Part shown: piece by piece, positions 63,338-64,000 of the stretch
Layout of the letters: every line of letters starts with the position of its first letter
How positions within the stretch are numbered: position 1 is the stretch's first letter
Origin: Strix aluco
Lineage: Eukaryota > Chordata > Aves > Strigiformes > Strigidae
Length of the DNA stretch: 64,000 nt
Assembly: GCF_031877795.1 (NCBI RefSeq)
Contig: NC_133971.1
Coordinates: forward strand, 14,734,325 to 14,798,324
Direction of reading: 5' to 3'
Notes under the pieces: generated by a model
Seen by the model: only the letters and a program-made list of their open reading frames with translations
What the model was told of the DNA's origin: nothing
The model's database searches: none
Program-made: the position numbers and the translations under genes

Positions 63338-63382
63338 CATTATGGACTGTTGTCATGTTTTAACCTCCTCAGAGAGCTCAGA
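63338..63382 (-). other. TENT2: Candidate non-coding 5' exon of TENT2
   Basis: On the minus strand an acceptor-like TATTCCATGCAG precedes 63382 and a strong donor ATG/GTAAGTG follows 63338, bounding 45 nt. Position upstream of the start exon and donor quality are the only support. Confidence 0.22.
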
Positions 63383-64000
63383 CTGCATGGAATATAGCAA
63401 ATAAACACCAAGGAGTTTATCTGCTCAGGTTTGACTTCGTTCCTTATTTCCTGTGATGACAACCCACACTAGTGAAAACCTGGTACTACCTACATGGACA
63501 CTGCATACTAGCTCCAAGAAAACGCTGTCAAGACTAATGCTCTCACAGTTGTTTATTCTTTTTCGGGGGGTGAGGGAAGGGAAATATTGTGTATTAATGA
63601 CTTTTTTTTGGGATGTTTACTTTCAATTCTGCTGAAAAAACAAAACTGAATTTCATGACAAGAAAGTGACCTGACATTTACATTTAACCTGAATTATATT
63701 TATGTGCAGTCTAAACCTCTCCATTTCTAGTACAGACAGGCGACATAATGACTATTAACAGACCTGATTCATCTCTAAGCAGCCGAGGCAGTCTCAGCAT
63801 CAAACACAGTACACAAAGGCAGTTTATGGATATAATTCATCAGTAACAGAACCGTGCATCAGAATTCAAGACTAAGTTGCAAAAGTAGCGCATTCGTTCT
63901 AGTCTTTGACTTGTAAATACCAGAAAGGGAAGCAATGGAGTCACCTCCCCAAAACCAAAACTAAACAGTGTCGTAACACTGCTGTCTCACAGTAGCTATA

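Larger units (their letters stand above)
61354..64000 (-). other. TENT2: Region upstream of the TENT2 start exon (probable 5' UTR intron)
   Basis: Because the start exon has a good acceptor, this is probably intronic. It holds a solo LTR (61742-62341) and one candidate non-coding exon (63338-63382). There is no CpG-rich stretch of the kind expected for a housekeeping promoter, so the main TENT2 promoter is probably beyond 64000. Confidence 0.55.

Noticed and set aside
1..64000. CRISPR arrays, bacterial operons, tRNA or rRNA genes
   Set aside because: No spaced identical repeats, cloverleaf or rRNA-like sequence was seen; the window is animal nuclear DNA.

Overview
This is vertebrate nuclear DNA, almost certainly from a bird. 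It has low gene density, long AT-rich introns with GT-AG junctions, several CR1 LINE fragments with the typical avian 3' end (TTCTATGAT-type repeats), and solo LTRs of an avian ERV-L type. No prokaryotic gene, operon or CRISPR array is present, and I found no RNA gene.

Both recognisable genes lie on the minus strand in tandem. The first is TENT2 (PAPD4/GLD2), a cytoplasmic poly(A) RNA polymerase. All 14 coding exons are present: ATG at 61316, stop at 17917-17915, 1,491 nt, 496 residues. Every exon junction keeps the frame, and the nucleotidyltransferase motifs are intact. The second is the 5' part of CMYA5 (myospryn), a muscle scaffold protein: coding exon 1 at 13073-12922 and the start of the giant exon 2 from 4091 to beyond base 1. 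TENT2 followed by CMYA5 in the same orientation is the order at human 5q14.1, a segment that corresponds to the avian Z chromosome, so the window is probably Z-linked (inference).

Layout. 1-4091: CMYA5 exon 2, with a degenerate 22-residue tandem repeat in its left half. 4092-12921: CMYA5 intron 1, with a CR1 copy split by a solo LTR and one unidentified 90-codon open frame. 12922-13260: CMYA5 exon 1 and promoter. 13261-17914: intergenic DNA plus the probable TENT2 3' UTR. 17915-61353: TENT2 exons and introns, with CR1 copies at 19.5-20.6, 44.8, 46.0-47.9 and 53.1 kb, a solo ERV-L-type LTR at 30.8-31.4 kb with a perfect 5-bp target duplication, and a 97-bp near-identical direct duplication on either side of exon 7. 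61354-64000: sequence upstream of the TENT2 start exon, with a second LTR of the same family and one possible non-coding exon. The TENT2 promoter is not obvious and probably lies beyond base 64000.

The two genes do not form a pathway: one is an RNA tailing enzyme, the other a sarcomeric/costameric anchor. I see no evidence of a new biological system. The most notable items are the CMYA5 repeat array, the duplication bracketing a TENT2 catalytic-domain exon, the nested LTR-in-CR1 insertion, two CR1 copies that share a mutated reverse transcriptase motif, and an unassigned protein-like open frame near 12.1 kb.
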